Of a stretch of 64,000 nucleotides of DNA, positions 37,568-45,242 are shown piece after piece (within the stretch, counting starts at the first letter, position 1; every line of letters begins with the position of its first letter). The notes under the pieces were generated by a model. That model ran no database searches and was not told the DNA's origin. It saw only the letters and a program-made list of their open reading frames with translations. This DNA is from Thiodiazotropha sp040793985. Lineage in GTDB: Bacteria > Pseudomonadota > Gammaproteobacteria > Chromatiales > Chromatiaceae. The stretch is taken from NCBI GenBank assembly GCA_040793985.1, contig JBFNJI010000034.1, forward strand, positions 1 through 64,000. The letters are read 5' to 3'. The position numbers and the translations under genes are program-made.

Positions 37568-40351
37568 CTACCCACCCCGAGGCTGAGCAATCCGCTCCGC
37601 AACTACATGCACCGCCTCCAACTCACCACATCCCTTCTCCTGCATGATTTTTGCCCGCTCCGCCTTCTCATACTTCTCGGTCATGGCAAGCGCCAGGGAT
37701 AGCGGCGGCGGGACATTACGAAATAACGCTTCCATATTGTCTGAGAGCACTACACCTTCGACATACTTGCCCGGCTCTTTGCGAGCTGACAGCAACAGGC
37801 TGCGCTGCACGTCAGTCAAATCCTTGAAGCGGGCGATTTGTTCAACCTCCTCCTTGGGCATCACCAGGCACAGCCACCACTCCATCATGTTGAGCATCTT
37901 GCGACTGGCATCCGGGAAGTCTTCCAGATTCTGGGTGGCAATCCAGAACCAGGCGCCGAGCTTGCGCCACATCTTGGTGATCTTGACTACATAGCGCGCA
38001 AGCAACGGATTGGTGGTAATGATGTGTCCTTCATCGGTGACCACCAGTGTCGGCCTTGCGTCGTGCTGGTGGCGCTCTACCAGATCGTTGATATGGCTCA
38101 TCATGGAGATGTAGGAGACGGTGAGCTGATCTTCGTAACCTTCCCGAGCCAGTATTCCCATCTCCAGAATCGTGATGTCCGCTTCTGGCCAGTGGGTGCC
38201 CGGTCGGTTAAAAAAGTGTCCGGCGAGACCTGAACAGAACAGCGCCATGCCGTCGCCCATCTCGATAACTCGATTGCGCCGATGGTCCGGCAGGCTTTCA
38301 TCATGACCGATACTCTGCAGTGCGGCGACGACATCCTGGGTGAGTACCTGATCACGACCAGCCTCCTTGACGGTTTTGGCCGCGAGGAAAATCGCATTCC
38401 GGATTAAAAGTCGGTCAGCTCGGGTCATGCGCGCATCCTCGCGTTCATCACCCCCGGTGATCATGATGCGGGCCGCGATCTCCATTTCGCCGAGCACGTC
38501 GCGGCCGGTTCCCTCCTCATCCAGCTCGTCGTCTTCTTCCAGTTCGTCCGGATCATCGCGCAAATGCTGCTGACGTTCTTTCTGCAATACACGCAAGGCA
38601 TCGGCAAACGGCGGCAGACTGACATCGGTTTTCGGGTTCAGGGTAACCTGGTTGACGGCCAGACCATGGGCCTGAAACTGCTGACCTAACAGCGAGAAGG
38701 AACCGCCGGCCTCGATGATGAAGATGCGCGGGCGGTACATGGCGGCCATCTGTTGCAACAGATAGACCAGCATTGCCGACTTGCCAGCACCGGTGGGACC
38801 GAGAATCAGCATGTGCGCGTTCTTTTTCCGGTCGGCCCGGTGCAGGGGATCGAACACAAGGGGTTCGGCACCCCGGTTGAAGAACACCAGACCCGGGTGG
38901 CCGGTTCCTTTGGATCGGCCATACAGCGGAAGCAGATTCGCCGTATGACTGGAAAACACCAGTCGTGAACGGCGACTGGATTTCTCCAACGCGGCATCGT
39001 AGGCCATGGGCAGATTGCGAATATAGCTGTCGAGCGCCAGTAGATCGGCTTCGTGCAGAATCGGTTGCAGCCCGTTGGGCAACAACAACGCGTTCAACTG
39101 ATTGACATTGGCGCGCAGGGTTTTCATATCGTTACCGCGCACATAGAACCCAATGCCCAGCGGATAGAGCTTGTTACCGCGCGCCATCTCCCGCTCCACG
39201 GCCTCGGCGTCTTCCTTGGTGAGCTCGGCCTCCGCGGAATCACCCACTGCGGCCCGTTTGACCTGGGCAATGTGATTACGCGTGAAGTCCTGAGGCTTGG
39301 CCGTCAGGGTCAGCACCATCACGGTGTATTCAGGGAATCGATCAAACAGTGAGAAGACATGATCGCCGGCCTGACGCTCTGCGGTCATGTGACCGACCTC
39401 AGGCGCACGGCGCAGTCCCTGGATGGTCACCAGCGTATGCGGCAGGTCATCGAACCACCAGGTCGCCGAGGCATTGTCCGAGTGAGGCATCGTCAGCGTC
39501 AGTCGCTCGGCAAGATCATGCCCGAATGGCAGGTCTTCATCCCCCGGATAGGGGGCAATCTCCAGTAACTTATCGGGATCACCACCCGTAATCTCAGGCC
39601 TTGGGTTGAACCATTTCAGCAACCACTCGTAGAGATCCCGGCCAGTACCACGGCGTACCCGAATCCCGGCCGAGGCCAGTGAGGCTACCCACTTGGTGGC
39701 CACATCATTCAGAGATTCCTCGATTTCCACGGCGGAAGGCACCCGGCCATTGGGTTTCAAACGACGGTACAACGTGGCACGCACACGCCGGACCTGGCCT
39801 CGCCACTGGGTACCGGTCACTGCGGTATCTTCAAAGAGGCCACCGGGACGGGTAATCCTGGCGAGATGCTCCGACAATGTTTGCTGGAAGTGGCGGGTAT
39901 AGCCTGACTCACGCGCGCCGGGCTGGGCATAGTCCGCGATCTCCTTTTCGAATCCCTGAAGACTCGGATCGTCCTGGACGTACACCTGCAGGATCCACGG
40001 AGCGTCGTCTTCTTCAGGAATGGCATCGGTCAGTGCGGTCTGGATCGCATCGCGTAGCTGCGTCATGAAAGCAGGTGTACGCGCCTCGGTACCGGCTGGA
40101 GTCAGTTCGAACAGGGCGCCGACACTGATCCCGTCTTCCAGTAGAAAGGTACGGCTCGCCGGGTTGTATTCCATCCACGGCAGGAAGTCGGTAAACGACG
40201 GCGGGCGTTCATACAGCTGCTTGACCTGGCTTGTGGTGACAGGCAAGTCTTCGGCTTTGGCATCCTGCGTCGCTCTACCTCCTGCATCCCTGCAGTCGTC
40301 GCTTTGCCCTTCTCGCTTTGAGGGCGTAGGGACTGACTTCATGAAACTCAC
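37568..40351 (-). CDS. traC: Conjugative transfer ATPase, TIGR03744 (PFL_4706, TraC/VirB4-like)
   Basis: This 927-residue cytoplasmic ATPase of the VirB4/TraC class energises pilus assembly and substrate transport. Walker A is LILGPTGAGKSAMLVYLLQQ (about residue 515), Walker B is PTLVVTDEGHIITTNP (about 770), followed by WIATQNLEDFP. The N-terminal half (LPWMEYNPASRTFLLEDGIS) is the CagE/TrbE-type domain. A highly acidic insert (DDPDELEEDDELDEEGTGRD) lies near 600. The start is GTG 40351, whose first bases overlap the lipoprotein stop (GTGA). ATG 40342, three codons in with GGTGAG just upstream, is a fair alternative. The length is normal for the family. Confidence 0.9.
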   Translation of the reverse strand: MSFMKSVPTPSKREGQSDDCRDAGGRATQDAKAEDLPVTTSQVKQLYERPPSFTDFLPWMEYNPASRTFLLEDGISVGALFELTPAGTEARTPAFMTQLRDAIQTALTDAIPEEDDAPWILQVYVQDDPSLQGFEKEIADYAQPGARESGYTRHFQQTLSEHLARITRPGGLFEDTAVTGTQWRGQVRRVRATLYRRLKPNGRVPSAVEIEESLNDVATKWVASLASAGIRVRRGTGRDLYEWLLKWFNPRPEITGGDPDKLLEIAPYPGDEDLPFGHDLAERLTLTMPHSDNASATWWFDDLPHTLVTIQGLRRAPEVGHMTAERQAGDHVFSLFDRFPEYTVMVLTLTAKPQDFTRNHIAQVKRAAVGDSAEAELTKEDAEAVEREMARGNKLYPLGIGFYVRGNDMKTLRANVNQLNALLLPNGLQPILHEADLLALDSYIRNLPMAYDAALEKSSRRSRLVFSSHTANLLPLYGRSKGTGHPGLVFFNRGAEPLVFDPLHRADRKKNAHMLILGPTGAGKSAMLVYLLQQMAAMYRPRIFIIEAGGSFSLLGQQFQAHGLAVNQVTLNPKTDVSLPPFADALRVLQKERQQHLRDDPDELEEDDELDEEGTGRDVLGEMEIAARIMITGGDEREDARMTRADRLLIRNAIFLAAKTVKEAGRDQVLTQDVVAALQSIGHDESLPDHRRNRVIEMGDGMALFCSGLAGHFFNRPGTHWPEADITILEMGILAREGYEDQLTVSYISMMSHINDLVERHQHDARPTLVVTDEGHIITTNPLLARYVVKITKMWRKLGAWFWIATQNLEDFPDASRKMLNMMEWWLCLVMPKEEVEQIARFKDLTDVQRSLLLSARKEPGKYVEGVVLSDNMEALFRNVPPPLSLALAMTEKYEKAERAKIMQEKGCGELEAVHVVAERIAQPRGG

Positions 40352-40770
40352 CGGCGGATACCACCCTGATGACTACGGACTTCACCGGGTAGCGCATATT
40401 CCACCTGTTCATACATCGGGAAGGCCGTTGTATAGCCGGGCACCGGTGCGCCGGCTTCACCGGCCAGGTGTGGAAAGATGTACATCACCAGCGTTGGATT
40501 AGGCAGGCGCGGAAACAGTACATCGATCTCGTTAAAAGCATCTCGTGTGTAGCCATGCAACGCTGCATCACCCGAGACGATGGATCGGCTGCCCAACTCA
40601 CCACGAATGACCTGGGGATTTTCGGCATTCATCTCATGCACGTGGCCCTCATAAATAGCCTTCATCGAAGGGCCATCCTGGGGTAGTACGGTGTCCTTGG
40701 TGCTGGCGCAACCAGCTAGCACCAGGCTAATCAAGCCGAGTGCGGCGATAGGGGTCGAGGTCGGTTTCAT
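40348..40770 (-). CDS. Conjugative element lipoprotein, TIGR03751 family (TraV-like position)
   Basis: This 140-residue protein has a classical lipobox (GLISLVLAGCASTKDT, Cys at about residue 21), so it should be lipidated and anchored in the outer membrane. The rest (YEGHVHEMNAENPQVIRGEL, LFPRLPNPTLVMYIFPHLAG, VPGYTTAFPMYEQVEYALPG) is characteristic of TIGR03751. By order (TraB-like gene before, TraC-like gene after) it takes the place of TraV, the outer-membrane lipoprotein of the secretion core complex. It overlaps the upstream TraB-like gene by 44 bases and the ATPase gene by four. Confidence 0.88.
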   Translation of the reverse strand: MKPTSTPIAALGLISLVLAGCASTKDTVLPQDGPSMKAIYEGHVHEMNAENPQVIRGELGSRSIVSGDAALHGYTRDAFNEIDVLFPRLPNPTLVMYIFPHLAGEAGAPVPGYTTAFPMYEQVEYALPGEVRSHQGGIRR

Positions 40771-42124
40771 GGGTCAGTTTCCTGCCAGTGGCATCGAAAT
40801 TAATAGGGAGTTCCCGGTCTACATGGATGGCAATGCGGATGCCTGCCGGGACGAAGACGGCATCGAAGCTCTGGGACTGGCGCTCCAGCAGCCACTTCGA
40901 CACTTCTTCACTGCCGCCGGAAATGGTCTTGCCCAACACGAAGCGACCGGTATCGCCGCTGACGCTACTGGTGACACTGCCCGCATTGCTCACCACCGAT
41001 GTCGTCTCGGCATTGGCCGCCGCTTCCGCCGCAGCCTGGATGGCCATCACACCGATCCGTTGGCTAAGAAACGCCGGCGCGTTGGTCTTGCGTTCACCGG
41101 TAATGCAGGGAATGCCCTGTTCGTCGGAGATCCAGCCCAGCGGCCTTTCTGCGCCACCTGCCTGATTGCCTCGGTCATCGCCGGAAATGGTTCGGATGGT
41201 GCCATCCTCGAAAACGAAGGTGACCGAATCGAGGCGACCGGTCACACAGGAAAGCGTCCAGTCTCCAACAGCGGTTCCACTCCACACCATGCCTTGAACG
41301 CCTGGCACTGTGAGACCATTGGCGGCCAGGTTATCTGCGCCGGTGATGACCTTGAACGGCATCGGATCACGGACCTGTCCTTGCACCGGCACCCGGCCGA
41401 CCAGGGCCGTCATGGCTGTTGAACCGATCAGGGTGGCGTTACGGGGAACCGTATAAACGGGGTGGACGGTGCTGAGTTCCTGAGTCAGTTTCCCAGTCTT
41501 TTCAGTCGCCGATGTCAACGCACTTCCGGTCGACTGACCTACCCTCTGCAGCAGACTGTTTCCATTGGCCTCTAACGCAGCAGCATCGACGGCATCCAAC
41601 GGTTCGACCCAGATCAGGCTGTCAGTAGTTGCGGCTCCTCCTCCGACGTCATCGAGGCCCAAACCCACCGGGATGTCGCTGCCACTTTGGTTGGGGTAAC
41701 GCTGGGAAAGAGACTGAGACAGCGCATCCACACGCGCCGTCAGTGAAGAAAGCACACCGGCATCGATCCGGTCGCGTGACTCCCGGTCTTTTTCATGGGA
41801 GAGCAACTCACGCTTGACCCGGGTTGTGACGTTCTCCTCGATCTGGTGACGATTAGCCAGCAGTTCACGGTTCTCTTTGCGCAGCTGGTCATTGTCCTTG
41901 CGTAAAGCCTGTACTTCCGTGGTCATGGACGCGACATTGGCCGTCAGCGTCTTGATGGTATCGGCAGGACTGTCCGCATCCGGCGCAGGCGCCTGGGGCA
42001 CACTTTCAAGAACGAGCGCATCTTCAGGTTCCTGCGAACAGGATTTCAGGGTGACGAATACCAGCATCAGTACAACGGCGCCGGCAAGCAGGGGTAAGAG
42101 TCGGTTGGAGGTTGCAATCGCCAT
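40727..42124 (-). CDS. ICE transfer protein, TIGR03752 family (TraB/VirB10-like)
   Basis: This 465-residue protein has an N-terminal membrane anchor (LLPLLAGAVVLMLVFVTL), a coiled coil (TEVQALRKDNDQLRKENREL and on, about 65-130) and a C-terminal beta domain (VPRNATLIGSTAMTALVGRV, about 245-330). This is the layout of TraB/VirB10, which spans from the inner membrane to the outer-membrane core. It sits between the TraK-like and lipoprotein genes, as in F-type operons. A conserved MVWSGTAVGDWTLSCVTGRL segment and an Ala-rich C-terminal helix (VMAIQAAAEAAANAET) fit the ICE family. The length is normal. Confidence 0.87.
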   Translation of the reverse strand: MAIATSNRLLPLLAGAVVLMLVFVTLKSCSQEPEDALVLESVPQAPAPDADSPADTIKTLTANVASMTTEVQALRKDNDQLRKENRELLANRHQIEENVTTRVKRELLSHEKDRESRDRIDAGVLSSLTARVDALSQSLSQRYPNQSGSDIPVGLGLDDVGGGAATTDSLIWVEPLDAVDAAALEANGNSLLQRVGQSTGSALTSATEKTGKLTQELSTVHPVYTVPRNATLIGSTAMTALVGRVPVQGQVRDPMPFKVITGADNLAANGLTVPGVQGMVWSGTAVGDWTLSCVTGRLDSVTFVFEDGTIRTISGDDRGNQAGGAERPLGWISDEQGIPCITGERKTNAPAFLSQRIGVMAIQAAAEAAANAETTSVVSNAGSVTSSVSGDTGRFVLGKTISGGSEEVSKWLLERQSQSFDAVFVPAGIRIAIHVDRELPINFDATGRKLTHETDLDPYRRTRLD

Positions 42125-42132
42125 GGTAAGCC

Positions 42133-42930
42133 CTAGTACGAAACGCCAAACGGCCGGGCGGAGATCAGATAAACAGCCGTGGTATCCGCCTCATCGCCTT
42201 TGGGAAATAGACGGTGGTGCTGAAAGGTTGCCGTCAGCCAGGTGCCCCGAATGTTGCGTGGGTCCAGTGTTAGCGCCTGTTCGGTACGGTTGGTGAGCTT
42301 GACCGCAGTGACATAGAGACCCTTGGCGCGCCATGCCACCAGCGGGACCCCTTCAACGGCGCCACCATGGTACAGATCGACGGAATCACGGCTGACCGGC
42401 ACACGGACAATACGGGGTTGGTCTTTGACCAGGCGAGCCGGGGCATAGAGCTGTTGGGCGGCGAAGCGGGTCAACTGAACAAAATCAGGCCGATCCTGTT
42501 CCGTCTCATGCCCGCCCGTCGCCTGATCTTTCTCACTGCTCTGTTCACCGGTCACATAGATTTGAATCGGATGGCCCGACCCACCGTCTTCAGTGGCCGT
42601 AATATCGAACAGATAGATACGTCCACTATCGAGTTCACGTATCATGAGCCGGTTGGACCCAAAGGACGTGTGCGCCAACAGGTAGACCATTCCGTTGACA
42701 CTCTGCGTGCGTAGCACACCCTGAACGGAGGCCGGCACACCCACCTTTACTGCGGCGGGAAATTCAATCCGCTGTTCCTGACCAACTGCGAGTTCCAGCC
42801 GGATCGGTGCTTTCTTCCACTCGATCCGCTCAAGCGTTTCCGTCTCGGCATGCACGAGCGACTGCATCAAGAGCAGCGTCAGGCCCAGCCAGGTAGCCAT
42901 TACGGAATGGTTCGATGGTTTTTTTAGCAT
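42133..42930 (-). CDS. ICE transfer protein, TIGR03749 family (TraK-like)
   Basis: This 265-residue secreted protein has a signal peptide (MATWLGLTLLLMQSLVHA) and a beta-rich body (APIRLELAVGQEQRIEFPAA, VNGMVYLLAHTSFGSNRLMI). TIGR03749 proteins hold the TraK place in the ICE order. TraK/VirB9-type proteins form part of the outer-membrane core with TraB and TraV. The C-terminus LTNRTEQALTLDPRNIRGTW resembles the VirB9 C-domain pattern. The gene is 12 bases after the TIGR03746 gene and 8 bases before the TraB-like gene, in a compact operon. Confidence 0.85.
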   Translation of the reverse strand: MLKKPSNHSVMATWLGLTLLLMQSLVHAETETLERIEWKKAPIRLELAVGQEQRIEFPAAVKVGVPASVQGVLRTQSVNGMVYLLAHTSFGSNRLMIRELDSGRIYLFDITATEDGGSGHPIQIYVTGEQSSEKDQATGGHETEQDRPDFVQLTRFAAQQLYAPARLVKDQPRIVRVPVSRDSVDLYHGGAVEGVPLVAWRAKGLYVTAVKLTNRTEQALTLDPRNIRGTWLTATFQHHRLFPKGDEADTTAVYLISARPFGVSY

Positions 42931-42942
42931 GGGTTGCTCCTG

Positions 42943-43596
42943 CTATTGTTCTTGCCCGGCATCTACACCGAGTTCTGATTCTTCCAACCGACGCGGCCCG
43001 TCACTCGCAAATCCGTCCAACGCCAGCCCCCAGGGATTGGCTTCCGGATCGACCGCGAGACTGACCACCCGCAAGGGATAGCGAATAGCGGTTTTCTTCA
43101 CCGTCATGCCTTTCACCGACTCGAACAGATCGAGATCCAACCAGACCACCCAAACGCCTGGCGCGAGCACATCGACGCGACGTTCCTCGTAACCATGTCC
43201 GGCAATCTCATGCACACCACGCACCCGGTAGGCCAGTTCACCCTTACGGCCTTTCTGTTCCAGGTCGGCCATGAGCTCCGTCCGGTATCGCGGCGTCACA
43301 TACGGAGAAATACGGAAGATGGCCTTGCCGTAGTCCTTGGCTCCATCATCGGGCCAACGATTAAGCTGCTGGAAGATGTAAAAGGCAAAGGCATACACAT
43401 TGGCCGCCGGCACTTCGTCGACCGAGAGCGTCGCCCCTGAGCGCAGATCGGGAGGGACATGCACCGTCAACTGCTTCGGCGCCTGACTCCAGCCAAACCA
43501 GAGAACCAGGATCACAACGAACTGGAGGCCGATCACCACCCATAGTGAGCGCAGGTGCGCGCGAACGTTATCGATCTCGGTGCGGTAACGTCGCAT
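42943..43596 (-). CDS. ICE transfer protein, TIGR03746 family (TraE-like)
   Basis: This 217-residue protein starts at ATG 43596 (MRRYRTEIDNVRAHLRSLW); a longer frame upstream would run deep into the preceding gene. One membrane helix (VVIGLQFVVILVLWFGW, about 21-37) is followed by a periplasmic domain with VPPDLRSGATLSVDEVPAAN and YAFAFYIFQQLNRWPDDGAK. TIGR03746 is the ICE counterpart of TraE/VirB8, an inner-membrane scaffold of the secretion channel. It overlaps the TIGR03750 gene by 29 bases, a tight translational arrangement common in this operon class. Confidence 0.86.
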   Translation of the reverse strand: MRRYRTEIDNVRAHLRSLWVVIGLQFVVILVLWFGWSQAPKQLTVHVPPDLRSGATLSVDEVPAANVYAFAFYIFQQLNRWPDDGAKDYGKAIFRISPYVTPRYRTELMADLEQKGRKGELAYRVRGVHEIAGHGYEERRVDVLAPGVWVVWLDLDLFESVKGMTVKKTAIRYPLRVVSLAVDPEANPWGLALDGFASDGPRRLEESELGVDAGQEQ

Positions 43597-43948
43597 ACCG
43601 TGTTCTCCCAATATCCCAGGCGCCACTGCGCCGAATGAACGGCGCGCGGCGCAAACCATGGTCCGACAACCAGATGGCAATCTGTTGCTGGTAATAGCCA
43701 TCCGGTCGGCCACGTTTCAGCCGCTGGAACAGCCCCGCCATAACGATGACTGTTCCCACGACACCGACACCGGCCATGCCGAACCCCATGGTGACCGCGC
43801 CCAACAAACCCGCCAGGAGGAGGCTAACGGGTAACCAGATGAGCGCGGCCACACCCACGATGATGCCCAGTTCGGACGACGAGCAGCCCTTGAAAATCGC
43901 CGGCTCTACATTGAGCCGGTCGGCCAGAATGTCGTCTCGATCCGACAT
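43568..43948 (-). CDS. ICE membrane protein, TIGR03750 family (TraL-like)
   Basis: This 126-residue protein begins SDRDDILADRLNVEPAIFKG. Two hydrophobic helices follow (LGIIVGVAALIWLPVSLLLA and GFGMAGVGVVGTVIVMAGLF), then a basic, amphipathic tail (FQRLKRGRPDGYYQQQIAIW). This is the TIGR03750 form, similar in size, topology and place to TraL, which helps anchor the channel. It lies 3 bases after the TIGR03745 gene and overlaps the TraE-like gene. Confidence 0.86.
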   Translation of the reverse strand: MSDRDDILADRLNVEPAIFKGCSSSELGIIVGVAALIWLPVSLLLAGLLGAVTMGFGMAGVGVVGTVIVMAGLFQRLKRGRPDGYYQQQIAIWLSDHGLRRAPFIRRSGAWDIGRTRYATLPHRDR

Positions 43949-43951
43949 CGG

Positions 43952-44302
43952 TTAGATGACGCCCGCGGCTTCGGTGAGCAGGTAGCTGGCAAAGATCAGT
44001 ACGATCGCACCGACGATGCCGAGCACGCCAACTTCGGCCCATTCGGCCTTACCCTGGCGAGCCTCGTTGAACTTGGCGAAGCCGAGATAGGCAATCCACA
44101 GGAAGCCCAGCACAGCGATCGCCAGACCCAGGACCAGACCACCATCCTTGATGTAACCCGAAATGAGCCCAATCCAGTCACCGGCTGCGGGTGCGGTACT
44201 GGGTGCCACCGGGGTCGGCAACGCTGCCAATACCGGCTGGCCTGCCATAACTGCGAGCAACCCAGCTGCGGTTACCACCTTTTTTACTGCTTTCTTCATC
44301 AT
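43952..44302 (-). CDS. ICE membrane protein, TIGR03745 family (pilin-like topology)
   Basis: This 116-residue protein starts at ATG 44302, directly after GGAGAGAAAGTA. A second ATG follows at once. A signal sequence (KKVVTAAGLLAVMAGQPVLA) with an AxA cleavage pattern is followed by a short Pro/Ala/Thr region and two hydrophobic helices (GGLVLGLAIAVLGFLWIAYL and VLGIVGAIVLIFASYLLTEA). Small size, signal peptide and two helices around a charged hairpin are the marks of VirB2/TrbC-type pilins, so it is the best candidate for the major pilin. That role is inferred from topology and order, not proven for the family. Confidence 0.85.
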   Translation of the reverse strand: MMKKAVKKVVTAAGLLAVMAGQPVLAALPTPVAPSTAPAAGDWIGLISGYIKDGGLVLGLAIAVLGFLWIAYLGFAKFNEARQGKAEWAEVGVLGIVGAIVLIFASYLLTEAAGVI

Positions 44303-44387
44303 TACTTTCTCTCCGAAGTAACGGGGTTGCCCCCTGTCAATAAATACGGGGAACTCCCCGAACCCCTGCGACAATGGCCAACGGCCG

Positions 44388-44618
44388 CTACCGCAGATAA
44401 AAACCCAACACCATGAGCACGATGCTGGCACGCAGCGCCGACCAGACCACATCGAACAAAACGACCTGCCCGTTCTGCCAGGCACGGAAGGTGCCCAGCG
44501 AGACCCAAATAACCCAGACGAAGGCCAGCACCAGCACGACCGACGCGATGCCGGTCAGCAACGTGGCCGGTGTAAAACCGGAGCCCGCTTGAAATGCCGT
44601 GTTCTGTGCTGCCGTCAT
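44388..44618 (-). CDS. ICE membrane protein, TIGR03758 family
   Basis: This 76-residue protein has two hydrophobic segments (LLTGIASVVLVLAFVWVIWV and SALRASIVLMVLGFYL) around the conserved SLGTFRAWQNGQVVLFDVVW. That loop and length identify TIGR03758, which always precedes the TIGR03745 pilin-like gene in these elements. It starts at ATG 44618, 9 bases after the RAQPRD gene stop. The role is unknown; by size and place it is part of the inner-membrane channel or a minor pilin-like subunit. Confidence 0.86.
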   Translation of the reverse strand: MTAAQNTAFQAGSGFTPATLLTGIASVVLVLAFVWVIWVSLGTFRAWQNGQVVLFDVVWSALRASIVLMVLGFYLR

Positions 44619-44627
44619 GACCCGATA

Positions 44628-44930
44628 TCACCGACGGTAATCGCCACGCAGCGGCGGGAAAGTCCGGGGCTCCGAACGTGGTGCATCGATGTGTTCCTGG
44701 ATCCCGAGTCGAATCCGGTCAAGATCCTGACGCAGCCACTCATACTGGAAACGAACGCGGGCATCAGGATTGGCTTGAGAAGCCGCTTCCGTGATCAGCG
44801 GGTCCATGGCCTGAAGTTCGTGGATGATCCGAGCGAGTGCCGCCCGTTCGCCATCTGCGTCAGCAATGGCGAACTGAACCGGCAATAGAGCCGCCAACAG
44901 TCCTGAGACCAGCAGTTTGGTAATTTGCAT
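44628..44930 (-). CDS. RAQPRD-family ICE protein (TIGR01690)
   Basis: This 100-residue exported protein starts at ATG 44930 behind GGAGGACATCC. A signal peptide (LLVSGLLAALLPVQFAIADA) leads to a helical body (ERAALARIIHELQAMDPLIT, FQYEWLRQDLDRIRLGIQEH) and the PRSEPRTFPPLRGDYRR end, which is a variant of the RAQPRD signature. Members are periplasmic and restricted to conjugative elements; the role is unknown. It is now the first gene of the pilin-to-TraC segment, because cargo 2 separates it from the TIGR03747 gene that normally precedes it. Confidence 0.87.
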   Translation of the reverse strand: MQITKLLVSGLLAALLPVQFAIADADGERAALARIIHELQAMDPLITEAASQANPDARVRFQYEWLRQDLDRIRLGIQEHIDAPRSEPRTFPPLRGDYRR

Positions 44931-45242
44931 GGATGTCCTCCCCGTGTTGCGCATGACGCGCATGGTGGGGGATTTGGGGAGGACTAGATATGGAAAATCA
45001 AATCAACAAGCGGCGGGGTTTCCATGCAATCTACGTTTCGCTAATCGAGAAACGCTCCTCAGACTCTTAGTACTGAGTCGACCTCGGTTTCTGACGCAAT
45101 AGCAATATTTAGCATCCTACGGATAGCTGTGTTTGGGATACCGATGCCATAATCCGACGAGTTTGTTAAATCGGGGCCAGTTTATTCGATCACTGACACT
45201 GGATGGACCCACGCACAAAGGGCATAATCATGCCAACTGCCA
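44931..45242. other. Non-coding spacer between RAQPRD gene and cargo 2
   Basis: About 310 bases hold no supported gene. A 26-codon plus-strand frame from 44990 (MENQINKRRGFHAIYVSLIE) is too short to call. The spacer probably holds a promoter for the downstream transfer genes, now cut off from traD, and the end of the cargo 2 transcript. CGAGAAACGCTCCTCAG and an AACTGAGTCG-like segment suggest weak hairpins only. Confidence 0.4.

Noticed and set aside
44990..45070. 26-codon plus-strand frame starting MENQINKRR
   Set aside because: Too short to support; no partner gene and no strong ribosome site.
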